Part shown: piece by piece, positions 54,551 to 64,000 of the stretch
Numbering within the stretch: the first letter of the stretch is position 1
How the letters are laid out: each line of letters opens with the position of its first letter
From: Streptomyces beijiangensis
Lineage (GTDB): Bacteria; Actinomycetota; Actinomycetes; Streptomycetales; Streptomycetaceae
Length of the DNA stretch: 64,000 nucleotides
NCBI RefSeq assembly: GCF_017315755.1
Contig: NZ_JAFLRJ010000036.1
Location: 108,286 to 172,285, forward strand
Direction of reading: 5' to 3'
Position numbers and translations under genes: made by a program
Notes under the pieces: generated by a model
Databases searched by the model: none
Told to the model about the DNA's origin: nothing
What the model saw: the letters and a program-made list of their open reading frames with translations, nothing else

Positions 54551-55804
54551 TCACCCCCCTCCGGGGCAGCCGTCGCGGAAGCTCAGCACCGCGGTGAAGC
54601 GCGGCGGAGCCAGCGCCGGGCCCACGTGGGGTCCGCCGCCGTCTGAGGTGACCGACAGGTGCCAGTCACGGGTGATGAGGCCGATGAGGTCTTCGAGGAG
54701 CCGCATGGTGACGGTCGCGCCCGCGCACGTGTGCGGTCCGAGCCCGAACGGGAGGTAGGCCGCGTCCGGGGCGGCGGCCGCCCAGCGCTGCGGGACGAAC
54801 TCGTCCGGCCGCTCCCAGTGCCCGGGGTGCCGGTGCACCAGATAGGTGCAGACGGCGAGTTGGTCCCGCGGGGTCACCGTCGTCCCGCCGAGGTCCTGCA
54901 CCCTGCTCGGCGTACGCGCGAACAGCCAGGCCACCGGCCATAGGCGCAGGGCCTCGCGTACGGTCCAGCCCGGTTCCGCGGCAGGGGTGCCCGGGTGCGT
55001 GCCGAGGAGGTGGAGCGACCAGCCGAGCGCGAAGCCGATCGAACCGACGGAGGCGAACAGGAACGACAGGTAGACCTCGGCGAGTTCACTCGGGTCGGCG
55101 AGGTCGCCGCCCCCGTTCGTCTCTCCGCTTCCGTCCCCGGTCCCGTCGCCGTTTCCGTCCAGTACGACGTCGAGCAGGTCCCGGGGTTCGGCCGGGCCCG
55201 CGCACTGCCGCTGGTCGCGTTGCCTGGCGCGTATCTCGGCGTGGAGCGTGCTCAGCGCACGGCGCCGGAAGAGCAGCCTGGACGGCGGCGAGTGGCGCCT
55301 TCGCGCGCCCGCCAGCACCGAGCGGTTGACGATCTCCTCGACGGTGGCGTGCAGTTGGGCAGGCGCTTCCGGGTGCAGCAGGGCGTCCCGCAGGTGCCGG
55401 AAGACGAGAAGATTCCCGGCGTCCGGCCAGACGCTGCTCGGCGCGAGGTGCTCGGCGACCAGGCCGGGCAGTTCCGCCCGCCGCGCGTCGAGGTGCCGGC
55501 GCATCAGTGCCCGTGCCGAGCGGCCGATCCGGATCTGTGCGGCGCGCGGTCCGAAGACGCCGTGCCGGGTCCGGTAGAAGTCGGACGTCTCGGCGACGGC
55601 GGCGTGCCGGTTGCCCATCACCGCCCTGGCGGTCTCGGGACCGGCCACGCACACCGTGCCGGCGGCCGAGCGCCACACGTCGTGGACGCCGTCGAACTCC
55701 GAGGTCAGCAGGGCCAAGGGGTCGACACGGCGGTCGCGTGGAACGTTGCCGCGGGGAGTGCGGGCGTGCTCGCCGTTCTCGTCACGCGTCGCTGACGACT
55801 CCAT
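54551..55804 (-). CDS. Cytochrome P450 of the peptide operon (P450-A)
   Basis: 417 residues from MESSATRDENGEHARTPRG, with AAGGAGGG upstream. ExxR is in REALRLWPVAW, meander PDEFVPQRW, heme loop AYLPFGLGPHTCAGATVTMR with the axial Cys. The I-helix reads SFLFASVGSIGFALGWSLH and lacks the usual acid-Thr pair. A low-complexity Gly/Asp/Asn stretch (DGNGDGTGDGSGETNGGGD) sits in the middle. It is the first gene of the operon P450-A, peptide, P450-B. Confidence 0.85.
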   Translation of the reverse strand: MESSATRDENGEHARTPRGNVPRDRRVDPLALLTSEFDGVHDVWRSAAGTVCVAGPETARAVMGNRHAAVAETSDFYRTRHGVFGPRAAQIRIGRSARALMRRHLDARRAELPGLVAEHLAPSSVWPDAGNLLVFRHLRDALLHPEAPAQLHATVEEIVNRSVLAGARRRHSPPSRLLFRRRALSTLHAEIRARQRDQRQCAGPAEPRDLLDVVLDGNGDGTGDGSGETNGGGDLADPSELAEVYLSFLFASVGSIGFALGWSLHLLGTHPGTPAAEPGWTVREALRLWPVAWLFARTPSRVQDLGGTTVTPRDQLAVCTYLVHRHPGHWERPDEFVPQRWAAAAPDAAYLPFGLGPHTCAGATVTMRLLEDLIGLITRDWHLSVTSDGGGPHVGPALAPPRFTAVLSFRDGCPGGG

Positions 55805-56041
55805 GGTGCCCTCCTTCGTGACCCTGGGAGCCGCTGCGCACCTGGTGCGGTGCGTGTGGCACTCCGGCCGAAGTGCACAGCCTGCTGACACGGGCCGGGT
55901 CTGTCGCCCGCTGTGCCACTGAGCGGAACAGCACGCCGGTCGGCGAGGCGTTCCAACCGGTGGTCCGGATCGGTCAGTACGGACAGAGCCGCCACCTGGG
56001 CACCACCTCGCGCGTACACCGGTACGGCGGCGCAGCACACC

Positions 56042-56181
56042 CCCCCCGACCGGGCGGTACGCGGACTCCTGGAGGCCCTTGGCGTACGCGCGGCCGGTGT
56101 GCCGGACACGCTGGACGCGCAGGTCGGCCCGTACCGAAGTCTGCTGCCCGGCTGTCTGCCGCTGATCACCGGTCGCCCCCC
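56042..56181 (+). pseudogene. Fragment of an AfsR/SARP-type NB-ARC regulator gene
   Basis: The plus-strand frame reads PPDRAVRGLLEALGVRAAGV, PDTLDAQVGPYRSLL, PGCLPLITGR. This matches the NB-ARC region of SARP regulators, where about 30 residues with the Walker B strand normally lie between YRSLL and PGCLVLITSR. So it is a short fragment with an internal deletion. No start or full domain remains. The gap 55805-56301 otherwise holds no supported gene; a minus-strand stretch near 55890-56046 (VPVYARGGAQVAALSVL) weakly resembles an IclR effector domain. Confidence 0.5.
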
Positions 56182-56301
56182 TGACCGGACTCTCGGTGCC
56201 GTCACTTCACGCGGGCGTTCGGCCTCTTCCGGGAGCTGGGGAACCACGCCGGACAGGCCCGCACCCGGCAGAACCGCACGTCCCGATGTCGTACGTCCCG
56301 A

Positions 56302-56724
56302 TCATGCGCGGGCGCAGTCCGGGCACAGGCCCCGGTAGGTCACCTCGACCCCGGAGACGGTGAAGCCGAAGCGTTCGGAGGCCGGCAGCTCGGCCAGCGG
56401 GTCGCCGCCGGGGTGGACGTCCCGGATGGCGCCGCAGCCCGAGCAGATCAGGTGCTGGTGGGGATGGTGGGCGTTCGGGTCGTAGCGTTTGGCGCGTCCG
56501 TCGGTGGCCACCTCGATCACTTCGCCGAGCGAGACGAGCTCGCCGAGGGTGTTGTAGACCGTGGCACGGGAGATCTCCGGCAATCGGGCGGTCGCACGTT
56601 CGAGCACTTCGTCCGCGGTGAAGTGGACGTGTTCACCGCCGAGTACCTCTGCGACCACCCGGCGTTGGGCGGTCATGCGCCAGCCTCGTCCGCGCAGACG
56701 TTCCAGCAGATCACTCATGGACAC
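56302..56724 (-). CDS. Fur-family peroxide regulator (CatR/FurA-like)
   Basis: 140 residues. The N-terminal winged helix has RGWRMTAQRRVVAEVL and ISRATVYNTLGELVSLGEVI. The regulatory half has DPNAHHPHQHLICSGCG and CPDC, giving metal His and two CxxC pairs for structural zinc. It is divergent from katG, the normal arrangement for the Fur protein that represses catalase-peroxidase and is inactivated by peroxide. ATG 56718 is an alternative start. Confidence 0.9.
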   Translation of the reverse strand: MSMSDLLERLRGRGWRMTAQRRVVAEVLGGEHVHFTADEVLERATARLPEISRATVYNTLGELVSLGEVIEVATDGRAKRYDPNAHHPHQHLICSGCGAIRDVHPGGDPLAELPASERFGFTVSGVEVTYRGLCPDCARA

Positions 56725-56738
56725 CAGCCTCTCTGTGC

Positions 56739-56805
56739 TTCGTCCGACGAATGACTCGTCCGGGCCTGTCTGTCGTATTGACTTGGACTTCGTCCATCGT
56801 AGGAT
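56739..56805 (+). promoter_or_regulatory. katG promoter and Fur-type operators
   Basis: TTGACT (56778-56783) and TAGGAT (56800-56805), 16 bp apart, form a good promoter toward katG. The spacer begins with a palindrome TGGAC TTC GTCCA (56784-56796). A second, TTCGTC C GACGAA, lies at 56739-56751 near the fur start. These could serve peroxide-responsive repression of both genes. Confidence 0.6.
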
Positions 56806-56953
56806 CAGTTCCGGGCTATGGCCAAGGGACAGGGCAGCAGCAGGGGAAAGCGCGTGACTTCAGGAGACGGGTCCGTTCGCCCCGTACATCGGCATCCGGA
56901 CCGCGAGTCCGGGCCCGGACCGTTCCCTCGTCCGCAGTTCCTGAGCAGCGTGA

Positions 56954-59194
<2,241 letters not shown>

Positions 59195-59201
59195 CCGTGA
59201 C

Positions 59202-59239
59202 GCAAAAGGGGCCGGCCCAGGTGGGCCGGCCCCTTTTGC
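59202..59239. terminator. Very strong terminator after katG
   Basis: GCAAAAGGGGCCGGCCCA and its exact complement form an 18-bp stem with GG between, including A and T runs at the base. It can terminate in either direction. Confidence 0.9.
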
Positions 59240-59425
59240 ATCATTGAGTAAGTCTTTGCCCGTGGCCGGAACATGATGGTCCGACTCCGCACCGGCCGGG
59301 CGGGGCACGGGCCGCCCCGGACCCGCCCGTCTCCACCTGCCGGGCGCAGGGCCGAAAGCGTGCGGGTGGGAGGCGCGGCCGTGTTGCGGCCCCGTTGACC
59401 GTATACGGCCGTCGGACACACGCTT

Positions 59426-59444
59426 GTTACGTAACTGCTAGATA
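59426..59444 (+). promoter_or_regulatory. Palindrome and -10 upstream of asnB
   Basis: GTTACGTAAC (59426-59435) is a 10-bp palindrome directly followed by CTGC and TAGATA (59439-59444), a plausible -10 hexamer 27 bp before the asnB ATG. The palindrome could be an operator. Confidence 0.4.
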
Positions 59445-59471
59445 CACCTTGTTTCAAGCAGGAGGTAGCAC

Positions 59472-61325
59472 ATGTGTGGCATCACCGGCTGGGTCTCCTT
59501 CGCACGTGATCTGCAGGGTGCGTCCGCGTCCGCGACCGTGGACGCGATGACGGAGACGATGTCCTGCCGCGGACCCGACGACCGCGGCACGTTCATCAGC
59601 GGTCCGGCCGCTCTCGGGCACCGTCGGCTGGCCATCATCGACCTGCCCGGCGGCCGTCAGCCGATGACGGCCGACACGCCGCAGGGCACGGTCGCTCTCG
59701 TCTACTCGGGCGAGACGTACAACTTCACCGAACTGCGCCGCGAACTGACCGGCCGCGGGCACCGGTTCACCACCGAGTCCGACACCGAGGTCGTCCTGCA
59801 CGGCTACCTGGAGTGGGGCGAAGCGGTCGCGGAGCGCCTCAACGGCATGTACGCGTTCGCCGTCTGGGACGGACGCCACGACAAGCTCGTCATGATCCGC
59901 GACCGCATGGGCATCAAGCCCTTCTACTACTACGAGACCCCGGACGGCGTCCTCTTCGGCTCCGAGCCCAAGGCGATCCTGGCCAACCCCCTGGCCCGCG
60001 CCCGCGTCGGCATCGACGGGCTGCGGGAGCTCTTCGCCTTCGTCAAGACCCCCGGCCACGCCGTATGGGAGGGCATGCGCGAGGTCGAGCCCGGCACGGT
60101 CGTCACGGTGGACAGGGGCGGGCTGCGCCGGCACGTCTACTGGGAGCTGGAGACCCGTCCGCACCCGGACGGCAAGGACGCCACCATCGCCCATGTGCGG
60201 GACCTCCTCGACGACATCGTGCGGCGCCAGCTGGTCGCGGACGTACCGCGCTGCACCCTGCTCTCCGGCGGTCTCGACTCCTCGGCGATGACGGCGATAG
60301 CCGCCCGCCAGCTGGCCGAGACGGGCGAGAGCGTCCGCAGCTTCGCCGTCGACTTCGTCGGCCAGGCAGACAACTTCGTCGCCGACGAACTGCGCCCCAC
60401 CGCCGACACCCCTTACGTCCACGACGTCGCACGGGCCTCGGGCACCGACCACCGCGACATCGTGCTCGACTCGCATGCCCTGGCCGATCCCGAGGTGCGG
60501 GCCCAGGTGATCCGGGCCAGGGACATTCCGATGGGCTTCGGCGACATGGACGCCTCGCTGTACCTGCTGTTCCGCTCCATCCGCGAGCACTCCACGGTCG
60601 CGCTCTCCGGGGAGTCGGCCGACGAGGTGTTCGGCGGCTACCTGCAGTTCTTCGACGAGGACGCCAGGAACGCCAACACCTTCCCCTGGCTGGTGCGCTT
60701 CGCCCAGCACTTCGGGGACGACTCCGGCGTGCTGCGGCCCGACCTGACGGCCACCCTCGACCTCCCCTCGTACATCCAGGACAGCTACGACACCGCGGTC
60801 GCCGGGATCCGGCGCCTCGACGGCGAGAGCGATTTCGAGTTCCGGATGCGCAAGATCTGCCATCTGCACCTGACCCGCTTCGTCCGCGTCCTGCTCGACC
60901 GCAAGGACCGGGCGAGCATGGCCGTCGGACTCGAAGTGCGCGTGCCGTTCTGCGACCACCGTCTCGTCGAGTACGTGTACAACACCCCCTGGTCGCTGAA
61001 GTCCTTCGACGGCCGGGAGAAGTCCCTGCTGCGCGAGGCGACGGCGGACGTCCTGCCGCAGTCGGTCTACGACCGGGTCAAGAGCCCCTATCCCTCCACA
61101 CAGGACCCCAAGTACGCACTCGCCCTGCAGGACCATGCCAAGGACCTGCTCGCGAGGCCTTCGCACCGGGTCTTCGACCTCGTCGACCGGGGCCGGGTCG
61201 CGCGGCTGGCGCAGCACGACGGGCCGCAGATCACCCAGGCGTCCCGGCGCGGTCTGGAGCGGACCCTGGATCTCGCGCTGTGGCTCGATCTCTACAAGCC
61301 GGAGATCATGCCGTCCGGTTCTTGA
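59472..61325 (+). CDS. asnB: Asparagine synthetase (glutamine-hydrolysing)
   Basis: 617 residues, with AGGAGG before the ATG. Mature Cys2 (MCGITGWVS) is the glutaminase nucleophile; LGHRRLAIIDL and NFTELRREL belong to the same domain. The synthetase domain has the ATP loop LLSGGLDSSAMTAI and SGESADEVFGGYLQF. It makes asparagine from aspartate, glutamine and ATP; some homologues act in cell-wall or secondary metabolism, but nothing here shows that. A hexamer repeat follows the stop directly. Confidence 0.93.
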   Translation: MCGITGWVSFARDLQGASASATVDAMTETMSCRGPDDRGTFISGPAALGHRRLAIIDLPGGRQPMTADTPQGTVALVYSGETYNFTELRRELTGRGHRFTTESDTEVVLHGYLEWGEAVAERLNGMYAFAVWDGRHDKLVMIRDRMGIKPFYYYETPDGVLFGSEPKAILANPLARARVGIDGLRELFAFVKTPGHAVWEGMREVEPGTVVTVDRGGLRRHVYWELETRPHPDGKDATIAHVRDLLDDIVRRQLVADVPRCTLLSGGLDSSAMTAIAARQLAETGESVRSFAVDFVGQADNFVADELRPTADTPYVHDVARASGTDHRDIVLDSHALADPEVRAQVIRARDIPMGFGDMDASLYLLFRSIREHSTVALSGESADEVFGGYLQFFDEDARNANTFPWLVRFAQHFGDDSGVLRPDLTATLDLPSYIQDSYDTAVAGIRRLDGESDFEFRMRKICHLHLTRFVRVLLDRKDRASMAVGLEVRVPFCDHRLVEYVYNTPWSLKSFDGREKSLLREATADVLPQSVYDRVKSPYPSTQDPKYALALQDHAKDLLARPSHRVFDLVDRGRVARLAQHDGPQITQASRRGLERTLDLALWLDLYKPEIMPSGS

Positions 61326-61326
61326 C

Positions 61327-61398
61327 GGCACAGGCACCGGCACAGGCACCGGCACAGGCACCGGCACCGGCACCGGCACCGGCACAGGCACAGGCACT
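61327..61398 (+). repeat. Twelve 6-bp tandem repeats directly after the asnB stop
   Basis: Twelve GGCACN units (C or A at the last base, T in the final unit) run from 61327 to 61398, starting two bases after the TGA. Early units alternate GGCACA/GGCACC, giving a 12-bp super-repeat. It is the second stop-adjacent array in the window, after pfkA. Confidence 0.9.
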
Positions 61399-61448
61399 GG
61401 TCAGGAATCAAGAAGCGCAGGCCCCCGGGCGAACGTAGCGTCTTACCC

Positions 61449-62066
61449 ATGACCTCCATCGAATCCATCACCCTCGACGTGACCGACCCCGCGGCCGCCG
61501 GCCGCTTCTACGCCGACGCCTTCGGCCTGGGCGACCAGGTGCGCCTGCGCGCCTCGGAGGCGCCGACGACCGGCTTCCGCGGTTTCACGCTGTCGCTCGT
61601 GGTGTCCCAGCCGGGCAACGCGAACGCCCTCATCGACGCCGCCCGGGACGGCGGTGCCACGGTCCTGAAGCCCGCATCGAAGTCGCTCTGGGGCTACGGC
61701 GGTGTCGTACAGGCCCCGGACGGGACCATCTGGAAGGTCGCCACCTCGGCGAAGAAGGACACCGAGCCCGTCGCCCGGGAGTTCGGCGAGATGGTGCTCC
61801 TAGTGGGGGTCGAGGACATGGCCGCGAGCAAGCAGTTCTACGTCGAGCGCGGTCTCACCGTGGCCAAGAGCTTCGGCCGCAAGTACTGCGAGTTCACCAC
61901 CCCGTCGAGCGCCGTCAAGCTGGCGCTGTACGGGCGCAAGGCCCTGGCCAAGGACGCCGGCGTACCTGCCGACGGGACCGGATCGCACCGGATCGCGATC
62001 GGCAGCCAGGCCGGACCCTTCACCGACCCGGACGGGTTCGCCTGGGAGGGTCCCGCCGGGAGCTGA
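61449..62066 (+). CDS. VOC-family (glyoxalase/bleomycin-resistance-like) protein
   Basis: 205 residues from MTSIESITLDVTDPAAAGRF. It has two VOC modules: the first with FYADAFGLGDQVRLRA, VVQAPDGTIWKVAT; the second with ASKQFYVERGLTVAKSF and FTDPDGFAWE. Typical metal ligands are only partly present (few His), so it may bind rather than transform a ligand. It follows asnB and its repeat. Confidence 0.82.
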   Translation: MTSIESITLDVTDPAAAGRFYADAFGLGDQVRLRASEAPTTGFRGFTLSLVVSQPGNANALIDAARDGGATVLKPASKSLWGYGGVVQAPDGTIWKVATSAKKDTEPVAREFGEMVLLVGVEDMAASKQFYVERGLTVAKSFGRKYCEFTTPSSAVKLALYGRKALAKDAGVPADGTGSHRIAIGSQAGPFTDPDGFAWEGPAGS

Positions 62067-62094
62067 ACGGCGCGGCAGCGGGCACCGGCGCGTT

Positions 62095-62576
62095 CTACGC
62101 CGGCAGCAGCGCGGTGCCCATCTCGTCGAGGCGGTCCGCGAGGTCGGTGCGCTCGCCCGTGACGCCGGTACGGGCCGCGTTGTCGACGACCGTGAGCACC
62201 GCGAGGACGATGATCCTGGCCTCGGCCGTCTCCGGCCCGGGCCGCAATCACAGCGTGTCGTACTCCCGCTGTGTCTGCCGTGCCGTCCGCTGGTCCTTCT
62301 CGGGCAGCTGGTCGAGCTCCCCGATCAGCAGACCGATCAAGTGGCTCTCGCGCGGGGTGCCGGGGCGGGCCAGGGCCTGTTCCATACCCGCCCTGCGCTC
62401 TTGGCCAGCCCGCGTGACGGCGGCGACGAGAAGATCCGTCCGATGTCGTCGGTGCTCACCGACTGGAAGCCCCGCTCGTCGAAGAGCCGGATCGCCTCGA
62501 CGAGAAGGCGATCCTGTCGTCCTTCGCGGGCCGCATCGACCCCGCCCCACCAAGCCCGACGGCCGGGCCCCTGCAA
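62095..62576 (-). pseudogene. Frameshifted TetR-family regulator
   Basis: Pieces of a TetR protein lie in different minus-strand frames: the HTH start (EAIRLFDERGFQSVSTDDIG), then a central part (LARPGTPRESHLIGLLIGEL, DQLPEKDQRTARQT), then a C-terminal part ending RTDLADRLDEMGTALLPA at the stop 62095-62097. At least two frameshifts separate them. No intact ORF spans the gene, so it is a decayed regulator. The downstream terminator of the SHOCT gene overlaps its 5' end. Confidence 0.6.
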
Positions 62577-62595
62577 GGGTGCGGGGGCCCGGCCG
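62560..62595. terminator. Terminator after the SHOCT membrane protein
   Basis: CGGCCGGGCCCC (62560-62571) and GGGGGCCCGGCCG (62583-62595) form a 12-bp stem. It lies 20 bp beyond the stop of the minus-strand SHOCT gene. Confidence 0.75.
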
Positions 62596-62615
62596 TCGTC
62601 ATTCCGTCGTTCCCG

Positions 62616-63017
62616 TCAGACCAGGAACTTCGCCTTCGCCTGCTGGAACTCCTCGTCGCTGAGCACGCCCTTCTCCTTGAGATCGGCGAGCTTGGCGAGT
62701 TCGTCCGCCTTCGACGAGGAGGCGCCGTCCGACGATCCGGCGGCATCGCGTACGTATTCCTTGAACGCGGCGTCCCGGTCCTTGGCCTGCTTGACGTCGC
62801 GTTCGCCCATCGACCTGCCCCGGACGATCACGTAGATGAGCACGCCCAGGTAGGGCAGGAGCAGCGTCAGGATCAGCCAGCCGGCCTTGCCCCAGCCACT
62901 GAGGTCATGGCTGCGGAAGATGTCGCCGATCACCTTGAAGAGGAGGAACAGCCACATGATCCAGAGGAAGAACCACAGCATGGTCCAGAACAGGTTGAGC
63001 AGCGGGTAGTCGTCCAC
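62616..63017 (-). CDS. Membrane protein with PLDc_N-like and SHOCT domains
   Basis: 133 residues from GTG at 63017, with AAGGAG upstream. Two membrane helices (LFWTMLWFFLWIMWLFLLF and GWLILTLLLPYLGVLIYVIV) flank a loop with HDLSGWGKAGW, as in phospholipase D N-terminal-like anchors. The C-terminus is a SHOCT motif, DELAKLADLKEKGVLSDEEF, with QQAKAKFLV at the end. It probably anchors or oligomerises at the membrane. It starts 22 bp after the alkylsulfatase-like gene and may be co-transcribed with it. Confidence 0.85.
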   Translation of the reverse strand: MDDYPLLNLFWTMLWFFLWIMWLFLLFKVIGDIFRSHDLSGWGKAGWLILTLLLPYLGVLIYVIVRGRSMGERDVKQAKDRDAAFKEYVRDAAGSSDGASSSKADELAKLADLKEKGVLSDEEFQQAKAKFLV

Positions 63018-63039
63018 GGTGAGCTCCTTGGTGCCGTAC

Positions 63040-63759
63040 TCAGGGGGTGACGATGGGGAAGTCGGGGTCGAACTCGTCGAGGAGTCCGGCGAGGGTCCGC
63101 AGAGCACCTCCGTCGCCTTCGAGCTTGATCTTTCCGGCCTTGGCGAGCTGCCCCGCTGCGGCCGGTTTCAGCCGGACGCCCACGAGGGTGGCCTTGGGTC
63201 CTGTGACAGTGAGCTGGGTGTCGGGGGATGCCCCGCGCCGGGCGTTGGGCACGCCGCGACGGACCCCCATGGTCCAGGTCTCGTCGGTCTCGGTGGAGTC
63301 CGGACGGGCGGCCTCGACGGGCGGTTGCGGGTGGAGCGAGACCGGGTCGCCGTCCCGGTCGTCGCCCCACCGCTCCAGCGTCTCGTCGAGACAGCGGGCG
63401 AAGTTGCGGGCGTCACGGGTACGGGCCCCGCGCGGCGTCTGGATGTTGTGCAGCGAGTGGTTGGCATTCTCCGCACACGTCAGGGCCCCGAGCTGCGGGG
63501 GCCAGATGTGCATCTCCTCGGGCGCCTCGGTGTCCGGGGCGTAGAGGAACTCGAACTCGAGGCCACCCTTGCGGATCAGCTGGGACTGCCGCCACAGGCT
63601 CGGGTTCACGGAGTCCGGCGCGGGGGCGTCATCGGCGATGGAGTCGTCCCGGGAGGCGTCGAAGATGACCCGGCCGTCCGCGCTGTACAGCTTGTCGGGG
63701 AAGGGGGTGATGAAGCCGCGGTCGCTGTCGGCGAATTCCTGCCGGGGTAGGTAGGCCAC
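63040..63759 (-). CDS. Internally deleted alkylsulfatase-like protein (no metal centre)
   Basis: 239 residues from GTG at 63759, with AGGAGGGG upstream. Three blocks match linear alkylsulfatases in order: the N-terminus (QEFADSDRGFI, APDSVNPSLWRQSQL), a central block (FLYAPDTEAPEEMHIWPPQL, ENANHSLHN) and the C-terminal domain (GDGGALRTLAGLLDEFDPDF). The long part between blocks one and two, which holds the HTHSHVDH-type zinc site, is missing, as is the dimerisation region before block three. Full enzymes are over 600 residues. The frame is intact, so it may be a surviving mini-protein rather than a plain pseudogene. Confidence 0.75.
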   Translation of the reverse strand: MAYLPRQEFADSDRGFITPFPDKLYSADGRVIFDASRDDSIADDAPAPDSVNPSLWRQSQLIRKGGLEFEFLYAPDTEAPEEMHIWPPQLGALTCAENANHSLHNIQTPRGARTRDARNFARCLDETLERWGDDRDGDPVSLHPQPPVEAARPDSTETDETWTMGVRRGVPNARRGASPDTQLTVTGPKATLVGVRLKPAAAGQLAKAGKIKLEGDGGALRTLAGLLDEFDPDFPIVTP

Positions 63760-63973
63760 AGCAAACCCCTCCTGTTCCGTCGCGGCCGACGGCCAGTCAC
63801 CTGACTGGCGGGCCGCGAGCGTGCGTCTGCGCTAGAGCCTGGTGCGCCGACGGCCGCCCGGCGATGCGGGCGGGCCATTCAGGTGACACCGGGGTCCGGC
63901 AGGGGAGGGGACATGCGTGACGCGCCGGACCCGGTGGGGGCCGACGCGCCGCGAAGTGTACGAAGGAACAGGG
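63760..63973. other. Intergenic stretch before the right-edge gene
   Basis: About 214 bp with no gene seen. It holds the region upstream of the alkylsulfatase-like gene and ends at the stop of a minus-strand gene entering from the right edge. Confidence 0.4.
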
Positions 63974-64000
63974 TCAGCTCTTGCGGGTGTTGATCTCGTT
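63974..64000 (-). CDS. 3' end of a minus-strand gene (partial)
   Basis: The last nine codons are visible and read NEINTRKS then TGA at 63974-63976. The frame is open to the window edge. Too little remains to name a family. Confidence 0.3.
   Translation of the reverse strand, partial: NEINTRKS

Noticed and set aside
55888..56046. IclR effector-domain remnant on the minus strand
   Set aside because: Only a short stretch (VPVYARGGAQVAALSVL) is suggestive, and the plus strand of the same region ends in a better-supported NB-ARC fragment. Mentioned but not called.
61326..61448. Repeat array as a possible CRISPR
   Set aside because: The units are 6 bp, contiguous and without spacers.

Overview
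The window is high-GC actinobacterial chromosome and looks like a Streptomyces or very close relative. Evidence: strong G/C bias at third codon positions, many GTG starts, a Streptomyces-type subtilisin inhibitor (2961-3347), a MurT/GatD pair (5895-7881), the actinobacterial ribosomal microprotein bL37 (11391-11468), a DipZ-type CcdA/thioredoxin fusion (38029-39735), three cytochromes P450, and many divergent regulator/target pairs. No rRNA, tRNA or CRISPR array was seen. The mix of conserved metabolic genes with decayed and mobile fragments fits the outer part of a chromosome arm.

Layout. 1-3.6 kb: end of a sulfite-oxidase-like gene, a fasciclin lipoprotein, a YbjT-type NAD(P)-binding/DUF2867 gene split by an in-frame TAG, and a protease inhibitor. 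3.6-9 kb: cytochrome oxidase assembly (CtaG), phosphofructokinase, MurT/GatD (lipid II amidation), peptide deformylase. 9-17 kb: TetR/acyl-CoA dehydrogenase pair, CsbD, bL37, glutathione peroxidase, a transposase relic, acyl-CoA thioesterase II, an RNA helicase. 17-26 kb: methyltransferase, XRE-cupin regulator with an MFS efflux pump, a heterodimeric ABC exporter, a Tat-exported GH109-like glycosidase. 26-36 kb: large FAD/Fe-S oxidoreductase, MarR with an ABC exporter, MltG-like protein, flavin monooxygenase, SsuD-like monooxygenase with a cysteine-type leader peptide. 36-47 kb: acetyltransferase, DipZ, molbindin, MarR, enolase whose frame runs into a HTH/TOBE regulator, CoA transferase, arsenite methyltransferase beside a truncated arsR. 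47-56 kb: GH95 fucosidase, P450, TetR/methyltransferase, and a compact P450 / 28-aa aromatic peptide / P450 operon. 56-64 kb: Fur/KatG oxidative-stress pair, asparagine synthetase, VOC protein, a TetR pseudogene, a SHOCT membrane protein and an internally deleted alkylsulfatase.

The most interesting locus is 53169-55804. Two P450 genes flank a 28-codon ORF with a basic N-terminal half and a C-terminus packed with Tyr, Trp, Phe and His. Spacing (6 nt), a ribosome site lying inside the upstream P450 gene, and a 12-bp hairpin before the second P450 all look like a ribosomal peptide (RiPP) operon in which P450s cross-link aromatic side chains. Other points of note: 12-bp and 6-bp tandem repeats directly after the stop codons of pfkA and asnB; a cysteine-type leader peptide and a 41-nt homopurine tract before the SsuD-like gene; an arsM operator kept intact while arsR is truncated; and multi-repeat operators before enolase and before the 52-kb methyltransferase.
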